A DNA stretch of 64,000 nt from Porphyra umbilicalis (taxonomy: Eukaryota; Rhodophyta; Bangiophyceae; Bangiales; Bangiaceae), in NCBI GenBank assembly GCA_002049455.2, contig KV918923.1, positions 102,493 through 166,492 on the forward strand. The letters are read 5' to 3'. Below are positions 23,121 through 34,138 of the stretch, in pieces. The translations under genes and the position numbers were made by a program. Position 1 is the stretch's first letter; each line of letters opens with the position of its first letter. Below the pieces are notes generated by a model, which was given only the letters and a program-made list of their open reading frames with translations, was not told the origin of the DNA and did not search any database.

Positions 23121-23833
23121 TCCCTGGCCTTTAGGACGGGGTGCTCTCAAAGTGTATTGGTGCACATATATACTTAGATAAAGGGAATTGATATCTGTTT
23201 CAGAGGTGGCAGTCTGCATTCGTGTCCTCAGGGATCTGAGGGCGTGTCGGCGTTGGAAGGATCGCGAGGACGCTAAAAAGCTAATAGAGTTACGTGACTA
23301 AGAAGGATTCTCCGGCCACAAGGGTCACAGGGCCCGGACGGCGTCTGCCCCTCTGCCCCCACGCACCGCCCCGAGTTGCGCGCGGCGACCGCGCGCAGCG
23401 ACTTGCGGGGATCGACGCGCCCACGATGACCCGCGGGAGATCGTGCGTGCGCGCCGTCTTCTTTTGCGGCGGCGCGTCGGCGGTTGCTGACGCCAGCTAG
23501 CGGCGCGGTTGGAGGCGCCTCATTGCGCGGCGATCAGTCCCACACGCCCGCCCGTGCGCCGTGTCGGCCGCCCTGCCCGCCGTGTGCGGGTGCGCTGCGC
23601 GGCGGAGTGACGGCCCCTCCTGTGGGCGTCGCGCGACGCCGGCGAGCCGCCGCCGCTGCGGTGGCGGCGGCGGCACCCCTTTCCCTGCTCCATATTTTCC
23701 CCGCCACGGCAGCGTGGCTGTACGTGCCCCCGTGCGCGCTCGCGGCTATGGTGCCGGCCGGCGTGTTCGGCGTCGATGCGTCGCCGAGCGCGCCACCGCC
23801 CTGAAGGCCAGGGTATTGCACGCACGTGCCTGG
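23121..23833 (+). mobile_element. 0.7-kb repeat family, copy 1 (Helitron-like candidate)
   Basis: The copy runs from TCCCTGGCCTTTAGG to GTGCCTGG and shares its whole length with 32941-33643 and 58760-59469. The first ~150 bp are moderate GC and the rest very GC-rich. An inner pair, CCCTGGCCTT and AAGGCCAGGG, forms an inverted repeat, with a CCAGG...CCTGG hairpin at the right end. No target duplication is seen. A 5' TC and a 3' CTGG with a hairpin recall Helitrons, but the flanking bases are not A and T. Confidence 0.7.
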
Positions 23834-24220
23834 GATTGAAACGAAATGAAACGAAAGCAGTCATCTCTCCAGGCACAGTCTCACATGTGATTTAAATACG
23901 CGTGTCTCTTCACAAGCTTTTGTCGCGATGAACCGCTGTCAAGTACCATTTGGTTAGTAGAATTGATTGAGGTGGTGCAGCGGTCCTCGTCAGTAGTGAT
24001 CGTTGGAACTCTCGAGTGCTCACCCGGGGGTGCCCGTTCGGAATCTCGCGCGGGCCGTTGACAACAAGGCAAGCGGTTTCAGACACGGAACAGAACCGTT
24101 CGGGAATTTTCCGTCAAGATCGCCGCTTGGCACTGCCAGATGATGGCGGTTGAACAGGGCGGGGAGGCATCCCCGCGCGCCAGCACTGCGGCGCAGAATC
24201 GTCACCGTTCGCTCAAACGG

Positions 24221-25069
24221 GTATCGAAGGCCATTCTCGATACAACCTCGATCAAACAGGAACCGCCAGAACTCTTGTATCGAGCCGGGGTTTCGATCGG
24301 GTCGTCGATACAAACCCCGCACAGTATTCTCGAGACAATACCTCCATCGAGTCAGGGCCTGGCAGATGACGGGAAACTGCTGAGGTCTGTCAGCATGTCG
24401 GTTATTGACCTACAGATGACCAGTTCTGTTGAACCGATTCACCAATGGGACTACTGCTGCGTTCTTTCATGCTTTCGGTCGTCAGTGCTTGCCGACCAAG
24501 TCAACAACCGACACAGTAGGCCCTCTGGACACTACGACCGTGTGCTCTCGCAAGTGGCGACATTCACAGTTTCTCCGAGGTTTATTGCATAGCTTCGCTA
24601 TGTGAGCGTGTTGCGCCGGTTTCGTCAGCTTTTGACGACGTCGCACTATTTAGTGGAGACTTTCCTCCTCAGAGAAGAGACGCCTGCACCCAACGCTAGT
24701 CACCTTATAGTGTACTCGGCATGTGTTGATGACATGTCAGCAATGCCAACGATGCTTGGGTGTTCTTGTCGTCGGGGAGCTCTACAGCTTCGTGCGTTCT
24801 TTACGAGAAGACGAAGACGACTGGATCCGCACAACTTTCCTTGCACCAATGCAGTACAATACTTGTTCGTCGAAAGGGCGATGTGGCAATGTAAGCAGCA
24901 GTGATCTTTGATGGAAACCAGCACTGAGAGGCCCTCGTCCAATGAAAGTCTAGAGCACAAGTGAATGGTCTTAATGGAACGTGAGACAGTCTGCTGTGCT
25001 GCGATGACTGTTTCGCGGTCCTTGGTCGAGATCGTTGACAGTCGCTGTATCGAGAATGGCCTTCGATAC
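24221..25069. repeat. Inverted 23-bp repeats 826 bp apart
   Basis: A 23-bp sequence at 24221-24243, beginning GTATCGAAGG, is found as its perfect reverse complement at 25047-25069. Each copy is itself nearly palindromic because its ends are GTATCGA and TCGATAC. More CGATAC and TCGAT motifs surround both copies. This could be the subterminal part of a transposon. The interior has no ORF with a domain. Confidence 0.6.
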
Positions 25070-25340
25070 ACGCTTCGATGGGGCCAAAAACGCGTATCGA
25101 AACCGGGTCTCGATCACTGATACAACTGATACACGCTGATCACCGATTCAGCGAACGGAGACGATATGTGAGCCGGATCAGGCCAGGTGGAAATTCGATT
25201 CAGATTATATTATATCCGGCCTTTGGAGAGTCATTCAGGCTCAGTATATCCGGCGGTAAACAAACAGAGTACGATATGGATACACGGCTGCGGCATGCAT
25301 TATGGATTATTACGAGTATAAAGTGCGGATGTGTCTGGCT

Positions 25341-26018
25341 CTACTTTATCCACCGCAGGCCCTGATCTGTAGCCAGCAGCGGACCGGCACGGTCCCGGGT
25401 CGCCTCCCACTTGGCCTCGTCCAGCTCGAGGCGGCGGCGTACGAGTGCCGTGTTATCGCGGTGGCGCTCAGTGTCGAGGCGCAGGCGCTCTTGGTGATGA
25501 GACAGCACGGCACGCTCGTACGGCGAAAGGTCATCCCCTGATCGCTCGCATGCATGGGGAAGCCGCAATGTGGAGGTAGAGCGCAGCAGCTGGTTTTCCG
25601 GCCCCACTACGGTAGAGGCAGGCGTCGGCGTGGAGGGGAGTGAACTAGAAGCTCTAAGGCGCCGTCCGTCATGCCCAACGAGCGACGTCAAACCAGAGGA
25701 CTCCTTCGCCGCGTCCCGCTGAGAAAAAAATGCTCTTCGAAAGGCCGACAGGCCTGCGCGCACCGACCGACGGAGGGAACGCTGGTTGCCATCGCGCACG
25801 AGCGTTAGCACCAGAATGCGCTTGACAAGGTAGATGCCCGAGTTGACCAGCTCCCCATTGCTCATGGCAATGAGGCGGGTGAGGCTGGCAGCGGTGGGGT
25901 ATGGTGGAACGCGCAGTCCCCGGATCGTAATCAACTCAATCATGGCAGCACAAAAGGGGTTAGGGGAAAGCTCAATGGGTTCCGGTGTCCTGAGTATGCC
26001 ACGTGTGGGGGGCGGCAT
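25341..26018 (-). CDS. Unknown protein with C-terminal charged helix
   Basis: The first ATG is at 26018 (10 codons inside the longest frame). The protein has a Pro-rich start, a hydrophobic patch (SGIYLVKRILVLTLV), a Ser/Thr/Pro linker, and a final charged segment, ERLRLDTERHRDNTALVRRR followed by LELDEAKWEATRD, predicted as a coiled coil. Such C-terminal coils occur in the DNA-binding partner proteins of plant and algal transposons, but no SANT domain is visible. I cannot name the family. Confidence 0.45.
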   Translation of the reverse strand: MPPPTRGILRTPEPIELSPNPFCAAMIELITIRGLRVPPYPTAASLTRLIAMSNGELVNSGIYLVKRILVLTLVRDGNQRSLRRSVRAGLSAFRRAFFSQRDAAKESSGLTSLVGHDGRRLRASSSLPSTPTPASTVVGPENQLLRSTSTLRLPHACERSGDDLSPYERAVLSHHQERLRLDTERHRDNTALVRRRLELDEAKWEATRDRAGPLLATDQGLRWIK

Positions 26019-26247
26019 GGTGCTCGTGTTTCCGGACAAAGAGGGCAATGTGGGAAGGGGTCACAGCAAGCAAGGACGGTGGGGTGGGAAGCAGGCAACA
26101 GGCGGAACAACGTCGACGATGCTACGGGCTATTGTTGGCGCGGCAAACACGCGCACGAGCCATTTTGGCTGAGAATGACCGGAGCAACACCTCAGTCTTT
26201 GGCGCCAGAGAAAGGCGGGTGACGAATGAGACAGTCCAAGGATGATA

Positions 26248-28886
26248 TTGCTGTTGCCCAATTTTGGCCGATGCCAAGCGCTACGCAGGCAACAGAGGGA
26301 CTTTACATTTCAACAATAACTTCTCTGATTTTCGTGTAACTCCCATGACTGCGTCAAATATTGTGTGTGGACGATTTGCTCTCAAAATTGAGATAGACAG
26401 GTCGGAAGCCCCTGGCTGACGGCGTCGTCGCCGTCGTCACCATCCATGGGCTGTTGATGCGGTCCTCGGCGGGAAGGGGGAGGGGTTCGGGCGGCGGCGG
26501 CGGCGGGGCGGGTGCTATGCAAGCCCGCCCCGCCGCCGCACCCGACGTGCGGCGGCCACCGCGGCGGTGGCGGCGGCGCGATCGCTGCCGCGCCGCCACC
26601 GCAGCAGATCAGGTCGGCGTCGCGGCGGCGGAGCGGCGGCGCGGTGGCGGCGGCAGGGTGGCGGCGGCAAGGCGGCGGCGGCGAGGCGGCGGCGCGGCGA
26701 GGCCGTTGGTGCTTGAGGGCTGTTGGTGCGGTCGTCGCCGGGGGGGGGGGGGGTTCCGTTCGGCGGCGGCGGCGCGGCGGGTGCTGTGAAAGCCCGCCCC
26801 GCCGCCGCACCGGACGTGTGGTGGCGGCCGCGGCGTTGGCGGCGGCGCGATCGCCGCGCCGCCGCCGCAGTTTAGGGCGGCGGCGCGGCGGCGGTGCGGC
26901 GGCGGTGCGGCGGCGGCATGGCGGCGGCAGCAAGGCAGCGGCGCGGCGGCGCGGGGGTGAATGTGGTGCGTGGGGCCTGTCGTTGCGGTCGTCGGCGTGG
27001 GGGCGGGGATTTCCGGGCGGCGGTGGCGGCGGGGTGGGGGCTGAAAAAGCCCGCCCCGCCGCCGCACCCAAATGCGGCGGCCCCCACCGCCGCGGCGGCG
27101 GCACGATCGTTGCCGCGCCGCTACCGCCGCACGCCAGGTCGGCGGCGCGGCGGCGGTGCGGCGGCGTGGCGGCGGCGGCAAGACGGCGACAGCAAGGTGG
27201 CGGCGCGGCGGCGAGGGGGTGAAATCGGTGCCGGAAGGCTGTCGGTGCGGTCGTCGGCGTGGCGGCGGGGGTTTCCGGGCGGCGTCGGCGGCGGGGTTGG
27301 TGCTGAAGAAGCCCGCCCCGCCGCAGCCCCCAAGATGCGGCGGCTGTCGTCGCGATGGCGGTGGCGCGATCGTTGCCACACCGTCGTCGCCGCATGCCTG
27401 GTCGGCGGCGCGGTGGCGGTGCGGCGGCGCGGCGGCGGCGGCAAGACGGCGCCAGAAAGTCGGCGGCGCGGCGGCGCAGGGGTGCATTTGATGCGTGGGG
27501 GATGTTGATGTGGTCGTCGGCGAGGGGGGGGGGGCTTCGGGTGGCGGCGGCGGTGGAGCGGGTGCCGAAAAAGCCCGTCCCGCCGCCGCACCCGCATGCG
27601 GCGGCCCCCACGGCCGCGGCGGCGGCACGATCGTTGCCGAGCCGCCGCCGCCGCACGCCAGGTCGGCGGCGCGGCGGCGGTGCGGCGGCGCGGCAGCGGC
27701 GGCGGCAAGGCGGTGGCGCGGCGGCGCGGGGGGGCTGTCTGTGCGTGTGGGCTGTTGGTGCGGTCGTCGGCGGGGGGGGCGGGGCTTCCGAGCGGCGGCG
27801 GCGGCGGAGCGGGTGCTGTGAAAGCCCGCCCCGCCGCCGCACCCGCATGCGGCGGCCGCCGCCGCTGCGGCGGCTTTGCTATCGTCTTCGCGCCGCCGCC
27901 GCCCCGCACAAGGTCGGCGTCGCCGCGGCGGTGCGGCGGCGCAGCGGCAGCGGCGCAGCGGCGGTGGCAAGGTGGCGGCACGGCCGCGCGGGGGGGCTGT
28001 GTATTATCGGCGGCTGATGGTGCTGTGGTCGGCAGGGCGAGGCCGTTGCTGCACGCGGGCTGTAGCGGCGCTGCCGTCGGTGCCGCCGCCGAGGTGGTTG
28101 GCGACGCAGCCGCGCGGCGGCGCGAGGGGTTGTCAAGCATGCTGGGTTATGGTTCTCTTTGTCCGGAAGCTTACAAATGGGGACAATCTTTGTTGTGACG
28201 GGATATAGAGGTGGTAAAAACGCACAACCATCTCCACGAGGCGCCGACTTGTCTCCAGGGACTTATGGAACCACGACGCTGCAGGGGTTGGGCTCAAAAG
28301 ATGGCGGTGGGTGGATTGGAAGCGGATACTGAGGGGGTGGTGGCGGGGTCGACGAGAAGTGGTGCATCATGCAAGGCAGCGTTGGCAAGACGCAGCGGCC
28401 AAGCCGTTGACGACAGCGATCACTGGCAGGACGCCGAGCTGTGCTCAGGCTGTCCCGCACATTCAGGCACCTGCCGTCAGATTCTCTGCACTCCGAGTCG
28501 CTTCGAAGCCGCAGTCCCTCAATTTGTTGCAACCCGGGTCAGTGCTGGCTCCGTTTGGGTGCGAGGTCCAAGAAGCTTGCGCATCTCACAGCTGAGCCCG
28601 TTCGGGACACCCTCATTGGGAATGACATTGACCACGTCAAGGAATGCATCCCAGACAAATGCGCCCTAAGCAGGACAGCTGTGGTAATGACGTGCCAGCA
28701 GCCGCTGGTGCTCATGAAAATATTCTGAAAAATACGGCCGATCCTGACTTTGAACCAATCAGACGAGCCTGATACTGGCTTGCACGAGCATCTTGAACAG
28801 AAACGCTCATGCAATTTTGAACTGTACAATTGGTCGACACGCCGACGAAGCGCTTGGCATCGGCCAAAATTGGGCAAACAGCAATA
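26248..28886. repeat. Inverted ~37-bp repeats flanking the 260-bp array
   Basis: The sequence around GCCCAATTTTGGCCGATGCC at 26248-26284 recurs in inverse orientation at about 28849-28886. The two copies bracket the GC-rich array. They may be ends of one element or two scattered pieces of the same transposon. Confidence 0.55.
26430..28060. repeat. GC-rich tandem repeat, ~260-bp unit, six copies
   Basis: The phrase GCCCGCCCCGCCGCCGCA or a close variant recurs near 26523, 26789, 27048, 27312, 27570 and 27825, spacing 255-266 bp. Each unit has (CGG)-rich blocks around TCGTTGCC and a TGCGGTCGTCGG core. Very long Arg/Pro-rich ORFs on the minus strand and Arg/Gly-rich ones on the plus strand follow the repeat and are not genes. 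Confidence 0.85.
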
Positions 28887-30906
28887 AGTGGTGTTGAAAG
28901 CTGGGTGCCCAAGTAGTATTACAATGATTGTAGACTTGGGGACTTCCAATGGATTTAAGGGCAATCCCAGCAATGTCGGCCCCATCTTCCATTCAACCCC
29001 ATCTGGAGGTGCAACGTGTGGGTCCCTGAATGGACAGACCATCCTGGGGGCCCCATATCCCAAACGTCGCGATGGACTTTGCTACATGGACCATCGAATG
29101 CTCTCTGGCCGATTGAACGATAGGGTCTACGTTGGTGGGTCCGACGAGGCCCCAATCTGACCTCGCCTCGTATTGCAGGGGACTAGCCGAACGACGCTGG
29201 CTGATGTGTCCAAAACCGATGGCAGATCGTGCAGAGATAGCCACTAGATTCTCTCGAAAATGGGCTCGGGTATGCCACGCGACAAGGAATCGATGCACAG
29301 TATGCGAATGAAGCCCAAACCGACAGGAATCAGGCTCAAGACGCAACAACATGGGGTGAATGCGACGACACCTGGCAGTGCCACGGCACCACGCGCAAGA
29401 ATATTCAATGTCAACGCCTGAAACAGGCGAGGACCTGCGTTGCACAAGGCGCCACACCAGCGATCTGGGCCAGTCTGGTGTACAATCACCTGCCCGAGAG
29501 GACCACGGCACTGTCCGCTCCGCAGAGTGGTCCTCCCAAATAGCTCGCAACACCCATGGACCATCTCTTGGGAGTGCAAGCTTTTAGAATCGATTGCGCT
29601 GTGACGCTCTCGGGTCAGGCTCTCCGGTCCGCGGACGGCAGAGGTGCTCTTTGATTGGCTGTCAATGCAAGATTTCTAAGCCGTGCCCCGGCCTCGAAGT
29701 GTCATTCGTGCAGTCCAGGTATTTTCAAGATGTTCTGTCTCGATCTTGCGGCAATCTGGTCGGGCTGGGCTCCGCCCTCAGTCCTCCTGTGGACGTGATT
29801 GGACGCCGCTTGTCTCAAACGGACGATGTTGCGCGCAGTTGTGACACTGGGTGGGAGATTCGAGAGCGTTGCGCAGAAATGAGTGGTTACGTTATCCCGG
29901 CGCGTGATCGCGATTAGGGCCTCACACACACGTATGTCGACTGATTGCATTGCATGAGCGGACAGCGATGATGGCAGCCACTGCCCTGTCGTCTGTCCGC
30001 GCATCGTGTGCGGTCCAATTGACAGGCATTGTGGGATCGGGGGTGCCTGCGCGGGTGCACCCCGCCTCCCCAGGCAGCGCATTGGAGGACCTCGACCAGT
30101 TTCCCTGCGCGGGTCCGGCGGGTGCCGCCTTTTTTGTGGCGCGAGCGGGCCAGTGCGTGCTTCGACAAGCGCGCTTGCAACGCACACGTGGGTCCGCCGA
30201 GACACGCCTCCCGGCGTGAGCAGTCCGAGGGGACCGACAGGCGGTCGCCTGCCACGCGAGACAGCGATTGGGGGGACCTGTCGCGTTGTTCCCGCGCGTG
30301 GGCTCGGGGGGGTGGGACCTGTCGCGTTGTCCCCTCGCACGAGTCCGACGCTCGACCTCCTTTGGCCTCTTGCAAGCCACCTCAGGTGGGGCGCAGGCTG
30401 CGCCCTCCCACCCAGGCACGCATAGAGAGCATGCGGTGACGTGCCGTGGGCAGGTCAACCACGACTCTTTTTCGCTCTTTGTGGACGGACTTTGGCGCGG
30501 GCGGGCAGCCAACGGTCTCCCAACGTCGCAGGCACGCAGTGTGGGGGCCCTGTGGTGTCTCCTGCGCGCGTCTCCTCCGCGTGCCGTTTGTGTGCGCGCA
30601 ACCCGCCGGCGGCGCCGCGGCGTCCGCCTCCGCACCCCACTCCCACGGCGTTTTTTGCCCGCGCACAACGTCTCCCCTGGTTTTTACGACGCCTCCTCTC
30701 CCGAGCATGACGCGCGGGAAGGGCGCCAACGACTCACAGCGGCGGCGCACGCAGCGCAATCATAACGGTACCCGGTGCCCGCCTCCCCCTCCTAGTCCCT
30801 GCGAGAACGCTTGCGAGCACGCCGACATGCCCCCCCCCCCGCCTCCCACGCCTCCTCCTCCCATGCCGCGCACGGCGCGGGGTGGTCATCGCTCGCCCCC
30901 GGGCTA
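28887..30906. other. Repeat debris, no gene recognised
   Basis: Short ORFs on both strands lack domains. A minus-strand stretch near 29460 reads somewhat like a decayed Copia reverse transcriptase (GVDIEYS) but the match is too short to call. The right part rises in GC towards the Pro/Gly-rich ORF that starts at 30907. Confidence 0.3.
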
Positions 30907-32681
30907 ATGTCTTTCGGCAGAGGGCGGGCGGCCCCGACCATTAAGCGGCCGTACTCACCTCTCGGACGCGGCCGCCGACATGGAGACCACGACGACTGTG
31001 ACCAACAACGGCGGCAAATGCGACACCGCGGCGATTGGGACGGCCCCGGTTTTCACGGAGGCCCTCCAGGCCCTGTGCGTGCGCATCCGCGCGGCGGTGG
31101 CAACAACGACGGCGGGCGACTGCCGAGCCCCCCGCGGGTGCCCTTTGGCGACCCTCCCTGCCCTGAAAGTGGCCCGCCATTCGCATCCAACCATTGTGGT
31201 CGAAGCGCTGGGCGCCTGCCGGCTGGTAGCCCCCTTGGCTCGCCGCGTTTTCCGCAGCATCCACCTTCTCGCGGTCGCGGGTACCGCTCGTGCAGCCCTT
31301 CACGCCTGCCGCGGCCTCTGCCGCCGGGCCCCCCCCCAAGCCAGCCAAGATGTCCGCCCCATTTCAGGGGCGGCACCGATGACTACCGCCCGCGCGATCC
31401 GCCGCGACAGCCGCGGGGCCCACCGCCTGGCCCGCAACCGGCCGACTGGGGCTCGCCAAGAGGCGGCGACTGGGACCAGCCGTGGGAACTGCCGCGCCAC
31501 CCCCCGGGCCCTCCTCCCGGCTGGCGGTGGGCGCCCCCCTACGAGGCGTGGGTCGACGACCAACCCCCCGTCTGGGAGTGTTCACCACCGGCGACTCTGT
31601 GGCGCTCGCCTGACGCGCGCTCGCCCTGGCGGGTAGACAAGCGCGGTGGTCCGGCAGACGCGCAGGACCTCCAGTGGGTGCTGACGAGGACGCCCGCACG
31701 GAACACGTCCGCGCCGTGGACTTAGTGGCACGCGACGTCGCAGCCGTTGCGGCAGCCGACGCCATCCGAGCCTCTGAGCCGTCCGGTGTACATGGTGCAG
31801 GGGACTCAACCATCTCTCGACCCGACGTACAAGCTAGTCCCTGTGCCTCGGCGCCCTCCCCAGCTATTTCCTGCGCACCCTCCGCCTCCGTACCGGCTGT
31901 AACCTACGCGCTACCCAAGAAGATGGGGTCTGCTCTGGGATGGACGGACGCCGACCGTGTGCCACTCTGTGAGGCCTACCTGGAGGTGACGCGTGACCCG
32001 GTGAGGGCGACTGCCCGCACCAAGGAGAACCTGTGGGGGACTGTTCACAAGCTGTGGGCTGAGAAAAGGCTTAAGAAGGGGCCGATGAGAGTGGACCGCC
32101 TACCAAGCGCGCTGGAGAAGCAGTTCAATCGCATCCGAACGGGGGTGAGCACCTCCACGTCGCACTACCTCGCTGTTAAGGCCATGCCGACCACTGGCAA
32201 CCTGTCTGAGGAGGATATCATTAGCGGCGCTGTGGCGCGCTGCTGCTGGCTGGACGTGTACGACGCCATCCGTGCCGACCGAGACCAAGACAAGCGCAAC
32301 GAAAAAAATCGCAAACGCAAGGCCAAGGTCGCACACTGCAAAAGGGTGGCGTGTTGGCTCGTATTGCGGCAGAGTGAAAAGTTCAGCGGCGCCGCCAAAG
32401 GCGGCGACGCCTCTACAATTGACATTTTTGGCGACTCGTCATCGGACGACGACGCGAGTGGCAGCGGCAGCAGCCGCAGCCGACACAACAGCGGCTTCCA
32501 GGGTCGCCCTATTGGCATCAAAGCTGCCAAGACGCAGCGACAAGACGACATCCAGATGGACGCTCAAGTCAAGGACAGTACTGAGGCCCTCCGCAAGCTG
32601 ACGGACGCGCAAAATGATCGCACTGCCCTTTGCTTTCTTGACTCTTCACTGATGCGGCACACCCCTGAAGCGGCTCGGTAC
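30907..32681 (+). CDS. SANT/Myb-like partner protein of a PIF/Harbinger transposon, interrupted by a hAT insertion
   Basis: A Pro/Gly/Arg-rich N-terminal half begins at ATG 30907 (SFGRGRAAPTIKRPYSP). The frame changes near 31670, by frameshift or short intron, and continues as a SANT-like domain: LGWTDADRVPLCEAYLEV, TKENLWGTVHKLWAE and LEKQFNRIRTGVSTSTSHYL (31930-32170). A basic stretch (EKNRKRKAKVAHCK) and a Ser/Asp-rich acidic linker follow. Family knowledge: Harbinger elements encode such a protein to carry the transposase to the nucleus and to bind element ends. The hAT element at 32682 cuts the frame after TPEAARY; beyond it, at 34147, the same frame resumes as RLAITQKMLERAGL, so the true C-terminus was on the far side. 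The gene faces the transposase gene. Confidence 0.7.
32674..32681. repeat. Left 8-bp target site duplication (CTCGGTAC)
   Basis: CTCGGTAC here is repeated exactly at 34139-34146, immediately outside the terminal repeats of the hAT element. Eight base pairs is the hAT superfamily length. Confidence 0.93.
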
Positions 32682-34138
32682 CAGGGGTTGTCATGGATAT
32701 ATCCTCGAGGATTATATCCGCGCATTTTATCCGTATCCACTTCGGATACGAGCCGGGGACGCGTATCCAAAATGCATTATGAGAAAAGGAGGTGAGGATA
32801 CATCTATCCTGTCCGACATAAATTGCAAGATTATATCGGATCCGTATCCCAGATATTAGAGGCAGGATACAGGGATATAAAGAATCATGAGGCTTCCCGC
32901 GCCTGCAGAATTCTGGTTAAACACAGTCGACCTCTCTTTTTCCCTGGCCTTTAGGACAGGGTGCTCTCAAAGTGTAGTGATGCACACATATACTTAGATC
33001 AAGGGACTTGCTCTCCGTTTCAGAGGTGGCAGTCTGCATTCGTGTCCTCAGGGATCTGAGGGCGTGTCGGCGTTGGAAGGGTCGCGATGACGCTAAAAGC
33101 GAATAGAGTTACGCGGCCTCTTTAGGACTGTCCTGCCACAAGGGTCACAGGGCCCAGACGGCGCCTGCCCCCTTGCCCCCCCCCCCACCGCCCCGAGCTG
33201 CGCGCGGCGACCGCGTGCAGCAACTTCCGGGGTTCGACGCGCCCGCGATGACCCGCGGGTGATCGTGCCTGCGCGCCGGCTTCTGTTGCGGTGGCACGTC
33301 GGCGGTTTCTAACGCCATCTCGCGGCACGGTTAGAGGCGCCCCGTCGCGCGGTGGTCGATCCCATCCGCCCGCCCGTGCGCCTTGTAGGCCGCGCGCAGG
33401 TGCGCTGCGCGGCGGGGTGACGGCCCCGCCTGTAGGCGTTGCACCACGCCGTCGGGCCGCCGCCGCCGCGGCGGCGGCGGCGGCACCCCTTTCCCCGCCG
33501 CAGGCCCCCCCCGCCACGGCAACGTGGCTGCACGTGCCCCCGTGCGTGCTCGCGGCCATGGAGACGGCCGGCTTACCCGGTGTCTATGCGTCGCCGAGCG
33601 CGCCACCGCCCTGAAGGCCAGGGTATTGCACGTACGTGCCTGGAATCGCGTGCCGACAATCGAAGGATTAATGTCCGAGCATTTGGCAGCGACAAGCCGC
33701 GATCCAGCCCGACCCGGGTGGAACCGTTCAATTACGCGACTCGACCCAATTGCGTTGTTGTCAAAGTGTAAAACGAGGTTCAGAACGGTCTTTCTGACGT
33801 CCGTTTACACAAACGGCGGGGAACCGCCTCGACGGGCCCGTTGGGGCGTTGAAATCAAGTGTAGATTTCAAGTCGTACTGACGTCTATTTAGCACTCGAG
33901 TAACGGCTAGATGGCGTTCTTCTTGGGCTCTAATTGAGCTGTCCGTCGGACTTGGGGGATTATATTCAAATCCAGTAATCGTATCCGAATACGATTATCA
34001 TCTACATAAATATCCGGTTCCGGCGACAGATATCCTGATCCAGATCTCAGCTGATGGAGTTATCCGTAATCAGATACGAAGGATCGGCATGTATCCGTAT
34101 CCCATTACGGCCCAAAATCCATATCCTGACAACCCCTG
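32682..34138. mobile_element. Non-autonomous hAT element, 1457 bp
   Basis: The element starts CAGGGGTTGTCA and ends with its perfect inverse TGACAACCCCTG, flanked by an 8-bp target duplication. Subterminal DNA is AT-rich with many TATCC/GGATA motifs, candidate transposase-binding sites. No transposase is encoded. Its interior contains copy 2 of the 0.7-kb repeat family. The perfect ends and duplication suggest a recent insertion, by a transposase supplied from elsewhere. Confidence 0.92.
32941..33643 (+). mobile_element. 0.7-kb repeat family, copy 2, nested inside the hAT element
   Basis: The same ends as at 23121 (TCCCTGGCCTTTAGG ... GTGCCTGG) enclose a closely similar 703-bp body. It lies wholly inside the hAT element, about 260 bp from the left end and 495 bp from the right, so it either inserted into a hAT ancestor or is carried by hAT as cargo. 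Confidence 0.75.

Noticed and set aside
26382-28140. Very long Arg/Pro-rich ORFs on the minus strand (up to 488 aa)
   Set aside because: They repeat with the 260-bp tandem unit, exist in several frames at once and have no domain; they result from (CGG)n composition.
28540-29590. Possible decayed Copia reverse transcriptase on the minus strand
   Set aside because: Only a few residues (GVDIEYS) resemble it; no YVDD box or integrase motif is visible in any frame.
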